A stretch of DNA of 25,492 nt from an uncultured Peptococcaceae bacterium (GCA_958417755.1 CATZDY010000034.1:1-25492), one strand, 5' to 3'; positions 8,190 through 18,200 are shown, numbered from the stretch's first letter. Notes: generated by a model not told the origin, from the sequence alone. Numbers and translations: made by a program.

Positions 8190-8549
8190 ATGGAACCCTA
8201 CAAACTTTTTGATGCTGAATTTAAATTCGTCAGCATTATCTGGGATTTAGAACCCGTGAATTCCACTGTACTTTCAAAAGTATGTTTGGAACAATTAGGC
8301 TGGAAAAAATCCACCACTTACAACATGTTGCGCAAATTATGCAATCGAGGCATTTTGCGCAATGAAAAGGCCTTGGTCACTGCCCTAGTCAAGCGGGAAC
8401 AGGTGCAAAAGTATGAAAGCGAAGTGCTTTTAGAAAAGGCCTTTGACAATTCCCTGCCTGCTTTTTTGGCTGCTTTTTTACAGGATAAAAAGCTTTCCGC
8501 CCAAGAAGCGGATGAATTGCAACAAATGATTGAGGAGGCCAGAAAATGA
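8190..8549 (+). CDS. BlaI/MecI/CopY family transcriptional repressor
   Basis: This 119-residue protein has the winged-helix arrangement of BlaI/MecI. The N-terminal region reads DAEFKFVSIIWDLEPVNSTV, then comes the recognition-helix region WKKSTTYNMLRKLCNRGIL (about residues 47-65). The C-terminal half (LLEKAFDNSLPAFLAAFLQ...LQQMIEEARK) is the dimerisation and cleavage region. Such repressors bind palindromic operators and are inactivated by proteolysis triggered by a partner M56 membrane protease, encoded immediately downstream with ATGA overlap. An ideal ribosome site AAAGGAGG lies 8-9 bases before the ATG. Two palindromes at 8109-8126 and 8139-8156 are the likely operators. Nothing here proves a role in beta-lactam resistance, and no beta-lactamase gene is in the window. 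Confidence 0.9.
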   Translation: MEPYKLFDAEFKFVSIIWDLEPVNSTVLSKVCLEQLGWKKSTTYNMLRKLCNRGILRNEKALVTALVKREQVQKYESEVLLEKAFDNSLPAFLAAFLQDKKLSAQEADELQQMIEEARK

Positions 8550-10429
8550 CGGCATTATTTCTTACCATTTGCCAAATGAGCCTTACCGCCAGTTTTGCCG
8601 TGCTGTTGGTCCTCCTGGTCCGCCAAGTGCTGAAAAAAGCCCCTACCATCTTTTCCTATGCCCTGTGGGCTGTGGTGTTATTTCGTTTGGTCTGCCCCTT
8701 TTCTTGGGAAAGCGCTTTCAGCTTTTTCCCCGTTGCCCCCCCAAACATGCCCCAAGATATTGCTTCCATCAAGCACCCGGGGATACATAGCGTCCTTACC
8801 CAAGGGGAACAGGCGATAAACAAAAACTTGGCCCAGGTTTTTCCTAAGGAAACACCCAAAGTCAGTATGCCTTCCTGGCAAATTCTTTTGGATTCACTGG
8901 CCATTCTCTGGCTGGGAGGATGTCTCTTTTTATTCGGTTACGGGTTATTTGCCTATTTCCGTTTAAAACACCGCTTAGCCACTGCCACTCTGGTGCAGGA
9001 CAACATTTTTACCAGCGACAGAATCCAAACAGCCTTTGTTTTAGGTGTTCTAAAACCTAAAATCTACCTGCCCTTGAACCTGGGACACCAGGAAAGGGCC
9101 TATGTGTTGCAGCATGAACAAACCCATGTGAAACGCTTTGACCATTTGCTCAAGCCCCTGGCCTTTATGGCCTTGGCTGTGCATTGGTTTAATCCTCTGA
9201 TTTGGTTGTCCTATGGTTTGATGACCAAGGACATGGAAATGTCCTGTGATGAAAGCGTATTGCGACGGGCTCCGGAGGATATTCGGGGAAACTATGCCAA
9301 GGCCCTTTTATCCTTTTCCCAAAACCAAAGCTTGCTTTCTCCTTTGGCTTTTGGAGAAAAAAGCATCAAAACCCGCATTCGCAATGTGTTGCAATACCGG
9401 CGTCCAGCCTTTTGGTTGATCCTGGTGGCCTTGATCGCTGTAGCAGCTGTAACCCTGGGCCTTTGTGTCAATCCTTTAGGCAAAGAAAAGGCTTTGGTGC
9501 AAACTCAGGATCCAGTGGCCCAATTATTGGAAAATAAAACCCCTTATGTGGGTAATAACAGCAAAGTAGGCGCCCTGGTGGGCTGCGTACCCTTGCCGTT
9601 GGGCGTTCAATTAGATTCCATTGCCTTACAAACCCATGCCCAACCCTATGGGGTCACTGTTCAATGCACCATTACAGATTACCAAGCCTTGGCCCCAGAG
9701 GGAAAAATCTCGAACCTGGCCTTTTGCCGCAATGCCATCATACTCCTCAGTGTCATTGACAATGCGGATAGTATCACCTATATGCTTACAGACAAAAACG
9801 CAGACTTCTCCTGTCCCATTGTATATACCAGACAGCAGGCCCAAGAGGCTTTAGGGGGGCAAGATATCCGCCAGTTTGCCCAAGATGAAACCCAATTCCG
9901 GGCTTTTTACCAACAGGTATACAATACCTTGGTTCTCCCGGAAACCCAGTGGCCTGTGCCCCCAGGAGCAGCTGCCAAGCTTTGGGCCCCCTTGTACCAG
10001 GATTTGGCCTCTTTGCCCCAAGAACTTCCCCCTGAAACCGCTGTGGCCCAGGGTTGTTTTGTGGTGGTACACGGAAAATTACAATCCTCCCTGGATCTCT
10101 CGGAGCAATTCATTGCCAATTCCCAGCAGGGGAAAAAAGCAGACCTCACTGTGGTGATCTATACTGTGGAAGGGGATCCCATTGTGACCAGGGTCACCTA
10201 TGATGGCACAGTATACCGCGGCGTCATGGACATTTCCCGGGATGCCTTTGCCGGAGAAAGCGCTTCTGACAGGCAATTCACCTATCCCTATTTAAAGACC
10301 TGGATTGAGCAAGGAACCCAATACGTCTATCTCTTGCACGACCCCCTGTTAACCTTAGCAGACATCCAAAACAACCAGCAAGATAAACCTGTGGATTGTC
10401 TCTTGCTCTACGCCATGACCTTACCGTAA
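8546..10429 (+). CDS. BlaR1-like M56 metalloprotease with DUF4825- and DUF4362-like C-terminus
   Basis: This 627-residue integral membrane protein has an N-terminal M56 protease domain (about 1-285) with several membrane helices. It contains the zinc motif HEQTH at 190-194 and the downstream MSCDESVL, whose Glu is the expected third ligand. After a final helix (about 288-309, FWLILVALIAVAAVTLGL) comes a roughly 315-residue extracytoplasmic part. Residues near 330-480 (KTPYVGNNSKVGALVG) resemble DUF4825. The last 125 (VVVHGKLQSSLDLSEQFIAN, YTVEGDPIVTRVTYDGTVYR) resemble DUF4362. Classical BlaR1 instead ends in a penicillin-binding domain, which I do not see, so the inducing signal is probably not a beta-lactam acylating this protein. 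The start codon overlaps the repressor stop (ATGA), so translation is coupled. Its inferred role is antirepressor: sense a signal, cleave the repressor. The C-terminal domain names are from memory of the families. Confidence 0.85.
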   Translation: MTALFLTICQMSLTASFAVLLVLLVRQVLKKAPTIFSYALWAVVLFRLVCPFSWESAFSFFPVAPPNMPQDIASIKHPGIHSVLTQGEQAINKNLAQVFPKETPKVSMPSWQILLDSLAILWLGGCLFLFGYGLFAYFRLKHRLATATLVQDNIFTSDRIQTAFVLGVLKPKIYLPLNLGHQERAYVLQHEQTHVKRFDHLLKPLAFMALAVHWFNPLIWLSYGLMTKDMEMSCDESVLRRAPEDIRGNYAKALLSFSQNQSLLSPLAFGEKSIKTRIRNVLQYRRPAFWLILVALIAVAAVTLGLCVNPLGKEKALVQTQDPVAQLLENKTPYVGNNSKVGALVGCVPLPLGVQLDSIALQTHAQPYGVTVQCTITDYQALAPEGKISNLAFCRNAIILLSVIDNADSITYMLTDKNADFSCPIVYTRQQAQEALGGQDIRQFAQDETQFRAFYQQVYNTLVLPETQWPVPPGAAAKLWAPLYQDLASLPQELPPETAVAQGCFVVVHGKLQSSLDLSEQFIANSQQGKKADLTVVIYTVEGDPIVTRVTYDGTVYRGVMDISRDAFAGESASDRQFTYPYLKTWIEQGTQYVYLLHDPLLTLADIQNNQQDKPVDCLLLYAMTLP

Positions 10430-10434
10430 AATCT

Positions 10435-10464
10435 TCTTCCTCCAGCAAATCTGCTGGAGGAAGA
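10435..10464 (+). terminator. Hairpin after the blaR1-like gene, probable terminator
   Basis: TCTTCCTCCAGCA (10435-10447) and TGCTGGAGGAAGA (10452-10464) form a perfect 13-bp stem with loop AATC, starting 6 bases after the stop codon. No T-run follows directly, so termination efficiency is uncertain. Confidence 0.6.
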
Positions 10465-10507
10465 CAATGCAAATGTTCGTTTTATGCCTTTAGACTAAAA
10501 AAATCTT

Positions 10508-10545
10508 AATCCTTGCCCAGTTGCCGGAATTTTCGTGCAAGGATT
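10508..10545 (+). repeat. Inverted repeat upstream of the first GNAT gene
   Basis: AATCCTTGC (10508-10516) pairs with GCAAGGATT (10537-10545) across a 20-base loop. TTAAAATAT follows. It may be a second terminator of the blaR1-like operon or a leader structure of the acetyltransferase gene. Confidence 0.3.
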
Positions 10546-10618
10546 TTAAAATATATGCAATATCAATAGGGGCGTGTTTTGCTATCTATCAAATAAAACA
10601 TGCAAAAGGAAATATAAA

Positions 10619-11116
10619 ATGATAACAATAAGAGCATATCAACCCAAAGATTGTCATGAAATGGCAGCATTATTTTATGATACAGTGCATTCTGTCAATG
10701 TAAAGGATTATACCAAAGAACAATTGGCTGTCTGGGCAACAAAAAGCATACCTCTTGCGGATTGGCATCAATCTTTTTTAGCACATTACACTTTGGTGGC
10801 CCTGGAGAACCATATGATTGTGGGCTTTGGCGATATTGACAAGACTGGTTATTTAGACCGTCTTTATGTCCATCAAAACCATCAGGGCAAGGGCATTGCC
10901 ACGGCCCTTTGTGATAAACTGGAAAAAGCCTTTTTTGTGGCAAACATTAACACCCATGCCTCCATTACAGCCAAACCATTTTTTGAGAAAAGAAGATATC
11001 AGGTCATACAGGTCCAAGAGGTGAAACGAAGGGGAGTAAAGCTGAAACATTATAGGATGAAAAAATCCTTAATACAGGATAAAATAATAGAAAATCCTTA
11101 TGGAACCAATGGGTAA
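10619..11116 (+). CDS. GNAT family N-acetyltransferase
   Basis: This 165-residue protein has the GNAT fold that moves acetyl groups from acetyl-CoA to an amine. It opens with MITIRAYQPKDCHEM, the typical first strand and helix. The pyrophosphate loop is LYVHQNHQGKGIATAL with QGKGIA at 89-94. A late SITAKPFFEKRRYQV segment matches the usual conserved 'SxxAxPFFExxGF' stretch. It resembles the YafP-like subgroup in layout. The ATG at 10619 is preferred over an in-frame ATG at 10574 because AAAAGGA (10604-10610) stands 8 bases before it and homology begins there. A second GNAT gene follows about 100 bases later, perhaps on the same transcript. The substrate is unknown. Confidence 0.88.
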   Translation: MITIRAYQPKDCHEMAALFYDTVHSVNVKDYTKEQLAVWATKSIPLADWHQSFLAHYTLVALENHMIVGFGDIDKTGYLDRLYVHQNHQGKGIATALCDKLEKAFFVANINTHASITAKPFFEKRRYQVIQVQEVKRRGVKLKHYRMKKSLIQDKIIENPYGTNG

Positions 11117-11214
11117 GAAACCGTATATTGATAAGACATTTCTATCTACACCTGCATGCGCTCTTAAGAAAGTCTTAGCTGGAATCAATAAAATGCCCAA
11201 AGGAGACTATTCCT

Positions 11215-11634
11215 ATGCTAATTCGTGAAGTAGCCATGGAAGATATACCTAAACTAATGAAATTATATCAACAATTTTGGGGCCAACCATTGCATATAGA
11301 AAAAATGCAGCGCCAGTTCTGGCGATTAAAAGACCAACATTCACATATGATCTTATGCGCTGTGGCAGGAAACTCCTTCATAAGGTCAGTGGCGGGCATT
11401 GTTTGTGCAGATTTATACGGGGCTTGTCGATCATTTATGGTGTTAGAAAACCTGATTGTGGACAAACAGCACCGCAGAAAAGGGGTTGCCCAGCAATTGT
11501 TAGGAGAACTGGAGGGTCAGGTAAAAAAAGACATTGTACCCCAATCATATTGGTCACTGAAAAAAATCGTCTGGATGCCTGTGGATTTTATCAAGTTTCA
11601 TTTGGATAATGCTGGATATAAGAACAAACGATAA
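11215..11634 (+). CDS. GNAT family N-acetyltransferase, probably damaged by two compensating frameshifts
   Basis: The first 100 or so residues are a normal GNAT domain: MLIREVAMEDIPKLMKLYQQ, then ENLIVDKQHRRKGVAQQLL with the acetyl-CoA loop RRKGVA at 87-92. After about base 11530 the open frame loses family character. The next frame over, from about 11531 to 11603, reads HCTPIILVTEKNRLDACGFY, the classic last strand and helix of GNAT proteins. The original frame then resumes with GYKNKR at the C-terminus. A one-base loss near the A7 run at 11522-11528 and a two-base loss near 11607 explain this. The result is a 139-residue open frame in which about 25 residues are scrambled. An AAAGGAG ribosome site lies 9 bases upstream. 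It may encode an inactive protein, or the sequence may contain errors. Confidence 0.75.
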   Translation: MLIREVAMEDIPKLMKLYQQFWGQPLHIEKMQRQFWRLKDQHSHMILCAVAGNSFIRSVAGIVCADLYGACRSFMVLENLIVDKQHRRKGVAQQLLGELEGQVKKDIVPQSYWSLKKIVWMPVDFIKFHLDNAGYKNKR

Positions 11635-12265
11635 AGCTTCCCTCATTGGCATAAACACTTATTATCATACAATTAAAATAGACAATTAGGTGTTTGTACC
11701 ATCCCACCATGCTATCATGCTGCCTTAAACCTTCCATTCCTCCTGGTTTCTTTGGGCAAATCCTGCAATTATCCCCTTATACAAACAAAACAACCTGCAC
11801 AGCATACGATTTTACCATTGCAATTGTTTTGTTTTAATACTAAAATTTTCTACAATATCATATGTAAAAAAATATGATTTAGCAAGCAATTTATCTGCCA
11901 ATGCTTTTATGTCTTGGGAAACCCTTTGCCTTGAAGATACTATTCAAATCAAACCCATGTCCTGGAACAAGACATATCGAAGGGAACAATTCATTTCTCA
12001 GACTTTATGTCCTAATCCCATACTGCCTGGTTTTAGTCAATAAAACCTGCCCTACCAGTCTAGAAAGATACAGAAATATTGAGTAAATAGGATAAATTTC
12101 CATTGCCAAAAATATAAAACCCACATCCTGCTGTTTACCTCAAAAAGATAGTATAGCCCTTAAAATACAAACCGTTCCTCTTCTTTTTTCTTGCATTACA
12201 TATCTTTTTTTGGCAAAATATGCTATGATTTTAGCAAAATATATCTCTTATAGCAGCAAAAGATA
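11635..12265. other. AT-rich intergenic region, no gene recognised
   Basis: About 630 bases lie between the second GNAT and the next promoter. Short open frames exist on both strands, the longest about 61 codons at 11901-12086, but none has a ribosome site or recognisable motif. Near 12212-12242 GCAAAATAT occurs twice as a direct repeat about 21 bases apart. Confidence 0.5.
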
Positions 12266-12293
12266 TTGACACTGTCTATCTAGCGTTTATCCT
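12266..12293 (+). promoter_or_regulatory. Candidate promoter of the NTF2-like/PAS/EAL gene
   Basis: TTGACA at 12266-12271 is perfect. TATCCT at 12288-12293, 16 bases later, matches four of six -10 positions. Transcription would begin near 12300, about 44 bases before the start codon. Confidence 0.45.
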
Positions 12294-12343
12294 GAGACTT
12301 TCCTTTGGATCTAGGATTTGGTACCAATAGAAGGAGCTTCCAC

Positions 12344-14917
12344 ATGGAAAAAGAAATTGCCAGGGCCATACAAACTGCTGAACAATTGCTGAACGCATAT
12401 CTGGTAAACAAAGATACCCACAAGGTGTTGCAATTGGTCACCCCAGATGTGTGCTGGTTTTGTGCTGAATCCATAGCACCAGTGCAACATAGCACTGCTC
12501 TCCAAGCTTTGTTAAGCAAAATGTCCCAAACCCCCAAAAATACTTATCTGCTCCAAAACCATCAGTTGGCCACAAAAACCTTGCCCCAAGGCCACATTTT
12601 GGTATACGGCAACCTAACCCTGGTTACCCCGGATTCTGTTTGCCAGAATCCCACTTTCAAAATCTATCATGCCACAATCCTATGCCACCAAGTAAAGGAA
12701 AGCCAATACAAGGCCAGTGTAGTGCATCTCTCTTCCCCTGCCCAAGCCCTGGACAACCCAAGGAAAGAGACGGCTGGTAATGCTTCCTCAAACCATGAAT
12801 CCATGGAAAATTATTATGACATTGCTTTACGCAATACCTATGACGAATTGTTTGAATTAAATATAACCCAAAACAAATACCGGATTGTGTACCATAAACA
12901 AAACAAATATGTCATACCACCGGAAAAAGGCCTGCTCAGTGAAGGCATTGCTGAAGTAGCGGCGCACATGATCCACCCGGATGACGCCCCACGTTTTCTC
13001 AGCTTTTTCAGTCTCAATACAATCAGGCAAAAGCTGGCAAATGGCTATGAAAGCATTCTGGGCGAGTTCCGCAAACTGAGGGAAACAGGAGCATACAAAT
13101 GGGCTTCTTTGCTATTGGTGCCCATGCACAATGAGCAAGGGGATGAAATCCTTCTTTGCTTTATCATGGATATTGATGAAAAAAAGAATGCCGAGGAAAT
13201 TGCCTATCAAAACAGTTTGTTGCGCCAACAACAGCAAGATGACGAGCGTTACCGCATCATAGTGGAACAAACCGGCACCATTGTCCTGGAATGGATTGAG
13301 GAAGCCAACAAGTATTACATGTCTCCCTTGGCTCAACAATATACCTTTAGCCAGAATATCACCCAAAATCAAGGTGACCACCTTTTTATCACGCCTCATG
13401 ATGTACACCCAGCAGATTGGAACTTGGTGGCCACGGTGATGTCCGCTGTCCACCAAGGGAGGGACAAAGTGGACATCACCGTGCGCCTCCGTAAAATAGA
13501 TGGTTCATATCTTTGGTGTAAAATCGCCCTTACGCTTTTACGTACCCCGCAAGGCATGCTGAAACGTTCCATCATCACCATCAATGATGTGGATGCAGCC
13601 ATAAAGGATAAAAAGGCTTTGGAATACCGGGCTGAATATGACGATTTAACAGGATATTATAATTTCAGCAAATACAAAATGGAAGTAGCCAAGCTTTTGC
13701 AAAAACGCGGTAATACCAAATACTCCCTTTGGTATTGTGATCTTAAAAATTTCAAGTGTATCAATGATATGTATGGCTATGATTTTGGCGATCGCGTCTT
13801 ACAATATTGGGCTGAAATCATTGCCGAGGATTGTCGCAAAGGAGAAACCTTTGCCCGGATTTCCTCTGATTATTTCACCTCCTTCCTCTATTATGAAAAA
13901 CTCGAGGAATTGAAAAATCGTTTTCAAAAGACTGCTGATTTATTGGCCAATTATCCAGAACTTATAGGGAAAAATTTTCGAATTGAATTGGTTTCTGGCA
14001 TCTATTGTATTGAAAAAGAAGAAGATGTGCTCAGCATTGAAGACATGTTGGACCGGGCTAATATTGCCCAAAAAAGCATCAAAACTTTAAGGGGCAGTGG
14101 CTGCGCCTTTTATACTGAAGATATGCGCAAACAAATCCTACGGGAACAAGAAATTGAGGCCAATATGCAGGTTGCCTTAAACAACAAAGAATTTTGTATC
14201 TATCTGCAACCCCAGGTGGATATCCAACAAGGCAATAAAATCATAGGGGCCGAAGCTTTGGTCAGGTGGAATAAACCCGGGGCAAAATTGGTATCCCCTG
14301 GTGATTTCATTCCTTTATTTGAAAGAAACGGCTTTATTGCAGCCTTGGATTTGTTTGTGTTTGAAGAAGTCTGCCACTTCTTACAACAACGCCAAAAGGA
14401 AGGAAAAAAGCTCTTTAGGATTTCAGTAAATGTATCCCGGATCAGTGTCTTTCAAGAAGATTTCATTCACCAGTATACTGCCATCAAAAAAAAATACGCC
14501 ATACCTGACGGATTATTAGAACTGGAATGCACAGAAACTACTGTGGTGGAAAACGTTAAACACTTGGACTATATCATGAGACAAATGCGCGCCCGGGGTT
14601 TTCTTTTCTCTCTGGATGATTTTGGGTCTGGCTATTCCTCCCTGAACCTACTCAAAGATGTGATGGTGGATGTGCTAAAGCTGGACATGGTCTTTTTCCA
14701 CAACGGCCTCCATGCAAAACGGGATCAAGCCATTGTGTCCAGCATCATTGCCATGGCCAGGGAATTGAATATGAAGGTGGTGGCTGAAGGGGTGGAAACT
14801 GTGGAACAATTGGCTGTATTACAAGAGCTGGGCTGCGATCTCATTCAAGGATATCTTTTCGGCAAACCCATGCCATTGGCTGAATTTGAGTTACTGTATC
14901 AACAAGCCCAAGGCTGA
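12344..14917 (+). CDS. Soluble NTF2-like - PAS - PAS - degenerate GGDEF - EAL cyclic-di-GMP phosphodiesterase
   Basis: This 857-residue protein has no membrane helix, so it should act in the cytoplasm. Residues 1-125 resemble an NTF2/SnoaL-like sensory domain (EQLLNAYLVNKDTHKVLQLV, ILVYGNLTLV). Two PAS-like domains follow at about 155-290 and 295-425. The first ends LLCFIMDIDEKKNAEE; the second contains RLRKIDGSYLWCKIAL. The GGDEF domain begins YDDLTGYYNFSKYKM, but its motif is SSDYF at 507-511 and cyclase activity is very unlikely. The EAL domain keeps EALVRW (E637), SVNVS, ELECTET, DDFGSGYSS, LKLD, VVAEGVET and QGYLFGKP, so hydrolysis of cyclic-di-GMP is likely. The ATG at 12344 is chosen over one at 12305 because AGAAGGAG (12328-12335) is 8 bases upstream. 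The gene stands alone. The NTF2-like call is the least certain part. Confidence 0.9.
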   Translation: MEKEIARAIQTAEQLLNAYLVNKDTHKVLQLVTPDVCWFCAESIAPVQHSTALQALLSKMSQTPKNTYLLQNHQLATKTLPQGHILVYGNLTLVTPDSVCQNPTFKIYHATILCHQVKESQYKASVVHLSSPAQALDNPRKETAGNASSNHESMENYYDIALRNTYDELFELNITQNKYRIVYHKQNKYVIPPEKGLLSEGIAEVAAHMIHPDDAPRFLSFFSLNTIRQKLANGYESILGEFRKLRETGAYKWASLLLVPMHNEQGDEILLCFIMDIDEKKNAEEIAYQNSLLRQQQQDDERYRIIVEQTGTIVLEWIEEANKYYMSPLAQQYTFSQNITQNQGDHLFITPHDVHPADWNLVATVMSAVHQGRDKVDITVRLRKIDGSYLWCKIALTLLRTPQGMLKRSIITINDVDAAIKDKKALEYRAEYDDLTGYYNFSKYKMEVAKLLQKRGNTKYSLWYCDLKNFKCINDMYGYDFGDRVLQYWAEIIAEDCRKGETFARISSDYFTSFLYYEKLEELKNRFQKTADLLANYPELIGKNFRIELVSGIYCIEKEEDVLSIEDMLDRANIAQKSIKTLRGSGCAFYTEDMRKQILREQEIEANMQVALNNKEFCIYLQPQVDIQQGNKIIGAEALVRWNKPGAKLVSPGDFIPLFERNGFIAALDLFVFEEVCHFLQQRQKEGKKLFRISVNVSRISVFQEDFIHQYTAIKKKYAIPDGLLELECTETTVVENVKHLDYIMRQMRARGFLFSLDDFGSGYSSLNLLKDVMVDVLKLDMVFFHNGLHAKRDQAIVSSIIAMARELNMKVVAEGVETVEQLAVLQELGCDLIQGYLFGKPMPLAEFELLYQQAQG

Positions 14918-15072
14918 TCTTTCTATGCGATGTTTAGGAGAATCCGTGTAAATTTTTTCATAATAGCTTGGAAATATAGCTTTCATCAGTTCTTGCCAAT
15001 CCTTTGCAAATGCCACAAATTCTCCTGTTGCAAATGTTTTCCGCCGGGTGATGAGAGCGAATATTCCATATA
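14891..15072 (-). pseudogene. Coding-like fragment, unidentified protein C-terminus
   Basis: On the minus strand, downstream of the hybrid kinase gene, an open stretch reads IFALITRRKTFATGEFVAFA then KDWQELMKAIFPSYYEKIYT and on to a TAA at 14891-14893. The composition looks like a real folded C-terminus. There is no start codon or ribosome site, and upstream the frame soon meets a stop. Its last nine codons overlap the 3' end of the convergent phosphodiesterase gene. I do not recognise the family. It is offered as a possible gene remnant with low confidence. Confidence 0.3.
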
Positions 15073-15221
15073 AAGATTACATTTCGCAATCTGAACATGA
15101 CAAAAGGATATCCCAGACTAGCAATTCCCGTATCTTGCTGCATTTCCGAACAATGGCCAACGGACACTGTTCTTCAATCAATATCAGGATAAGTTCAAAT
15201 CCGCAAGTTTTGGTTCACTGC

Positions 15222-18200
15222 TTATTCTTCTTTGGAGGGTGTATTTGCTAAATATTTATGCAATAATCGTTGCAATGCTTTCACATCAATTGGTTTTGCA
15301 AAATGCTCATTCATCCCTGCCCGCAGGGCCGCCCGTATGTCTTCTTCAAATGCATTGGCTGTCATTGCGACAATCGGTATCTGCCTCACATCCTGACGCT
15401 CCAGCAACCGGATTGCCTGGGTTGCCTCATAACCATCCATTTTTGGCATCTGAATATCCATTAAAATCAGGTCATAATAACCTTCTTCAGACTCCATTAC
15501 TTTCCTGGCTGCCTCTTCCCCGTCCCTGGCTTCTTCTACCTGTACCCCTAGTTCCTCCAGTAGTGCCCAGGCGATTTCTCTGTTTATTGCATTGTCCTCC
15601 ACCACCAAGACCCGCTTGCTGGCATACGTAGGCTTATTGGTCAAAACTTTTTGTTCTATGGGATTCTTTTCACCACTCAATTCACAGAGTAAATGGCATA
15701 TTTTGGATCGATAAAGGGGTTTGGATAAAAAAGCCGTTACACCGGCATCCCTGGCCTCACTTTCTATGTCTGACCAATCATATGCAGTCAGTATTATGAC
15801 AGGGATTTTGCCTCCTGTTTCCTTCCGAATACGCCGGGCTACCTCTATACCATTGATATCCATGATATTCCGGTCTATCATAATCAATTGAAATGGCTCT
15901 GGCGTATCTTTCGCTTGCACAACATATTTGACTGCAGTCTTCCCCTCTGTAACATATTGCGCACAAAGTCCCATCTCCTTAAAAAGTTCCGCAGTATTTT
16001 CGCCCATCTGCTTATTACTATCCACAATCAGGCTATGTACCCCTTGCCATTCTTGTGGTATTGCCGCTTGCTCTGCATCCTGCAGTTGCAAAGGAAGCAT
16101 TACCGTAAAGACAGATCCCTCTCCAGGCTTACTTTCCACCCAAATATCACCATTCATTAAATCAATTATATTTTTTGTAATCACCATCCCTAAACCAGTT
16201 CCCGTAATCCTACTGGTTGTAAAATCCTGGGCCCGTTCAAAGGGCTGGAACAGCTTTTTTAAAAATTCTGCACCCATACCAATACCAGTATCTGCACAGC
16301 AAAAAATATAACTTTGATATCCTCTGTGGGAGCTGCTTTCTTGTTTTACTTCAATATGGATGCTTCCACCTGCTGGGGTATATTTTATCGCATTGCTTAA
16401 AATATTGATGAACACCTGCCGGATACGCAAAGGATCCCCCAATACTTTCTCATTTTTCAGCATTTCCAAATGGACATCCATCTTGAGTTGACTAACGTCC
16501 GACTGAGGTCGCACCAATTCCACAGCATCTGCCACCAATTCTGCAAAATTAAACGGCTCGTCTCTGAGTGAAAGCTTTCCACTCTCGATTTTTGCCATAT
16601 CTAAAATATCATTAATTAGACTGAGCAAATGTTTACTGGAAAGACTAATTTTATTCAAACACTCCATTACCCGCTCGCGGTTGTCCAAATGAGTTATTGC
16701 AATGGCCGTCATTCCCACTATTGCATTCATTGGCGTCCGGATATCATGGCTCATATTGGATAAAAACTGGCTTTTGGCTTCACTGGCAGCCTTCGCATTG
16801 TCCAATGCGCTCTGAAGTGCCTGGCGCTGCTGTTCCTCCTCATATCGCTGCTCATCAATACAGCGTGAGATAAGAATCGCCAGTCTATCTTCTGAATAGG
16901 GATTGTCCACATGAATGATTTGGGTAGAAGTCCAGTGATAATTTCCATCTGAGAGCATTTGTTTTGCTTCCAAAAACACCTCACTTTTCTCCTGTCCAAG
17001 CGTTTTACGAAGATTTCCCAAGGAAAAGCGGCACTTAAATTTCTCTATGCTATCCGGGTGGATTGTGGATAACATGGATTCAAAAAGCTCACTATATAAT
17101 TTTTGTTCTCCCAGCCGGAGCATCAATCCTGACTTTATATAGATAAAGCTTAGCGTATTTTTGGTCAAATTCAGGCTAACAATCACCGGGTAAGCATTGG
17201 AAATCGCTCCCACCAATGTGATGCGTTCCTGAAGCTTTTCTCTTTCTGCTGCTTCTTTGGCCGTCTTTTCATCTGTTATATCGTGCATTGTTATAATAAA
17301 AACCTGTTTTCCATTTTCATCCAGGGTCTTTTCCACAATGCCAGCGGCCCAAAAATAATCTCCATCAGCTTTTAGGACCCGAATCTCAAAAACATTTTTT
17401 TGATTGCTCATGGCCGTATTTTTAAAAAGCTTTGCAATTTCTTCATAGTCATCCGGATGAATGATATCCTGGAGGCATAACTGATTGGGGGTATCATTGA
17501 AAGGACATTCCTGATAATTGAGCAGACGCAGCCCTTCTTGATTGAGCTGTACAAACCGGTGCGGGAGTTCCACGGTTATCACAGCGATTCCCTCAGGAAC
17601 TGCGTTAAACAAATGTCTGATATAGTCCGCCTGGTTTATCAGTTTTCTATTTGTTTTATTTTCATACTGAAGATAAAACACCAGCAGCATGGAAATGCCA
17701 AGTATGATGCATCCAATCAGAGTCAGGGCTCGTATTAAAATTTCATTGGTCTGGGCATTGACAACATCCTGGGGAATAATTGCAATCAGATACCAATCTG
17801 ATTGCAATTTTAGGGGGGTGTAACAAAAAACAGTCTTTTCTCCTTGATAGGTAAAAACAGCCCATCCTGTATTGGAATTCTTCAGCGACTGCGCAAACTG
17901 TGCCAAACTATCCGGATTATTTTGAGATTTTGGCAGCATATCGAACAGGTTTTTTACGGTTTTGTTGCTATTGGGGTGGGGGGAGCGGATCAAAACATCT
18001 CCCTGGGTATTGATTACATAAGAAAATCCAGCATTATTATAAAAAGACAGGGTAAAGCTATCCACAATGCTGTTTACTTCATATTCCTTAAGGAGATAAC
18101 CCTCTGTTCCATCTTGCATGGTTACTTTTACAAACAGATCTATGACATTAACGCCAGTTACACTGCTGATATGAGGATTAATAATTCCACTTTTCTTATC

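Noticed and set aside
11901..12086. 61-codon open frame in the gap before the NTF2-like/EAL gene
   Set aside because: No ribosome site and no recognisable motif; the alternative frames look no better.
15186..15200. GTTCAAATCC resembling a tRNA T-loop
   Set aside because: No acceptor stem, D-arm or anticodon arm can be folded around it.
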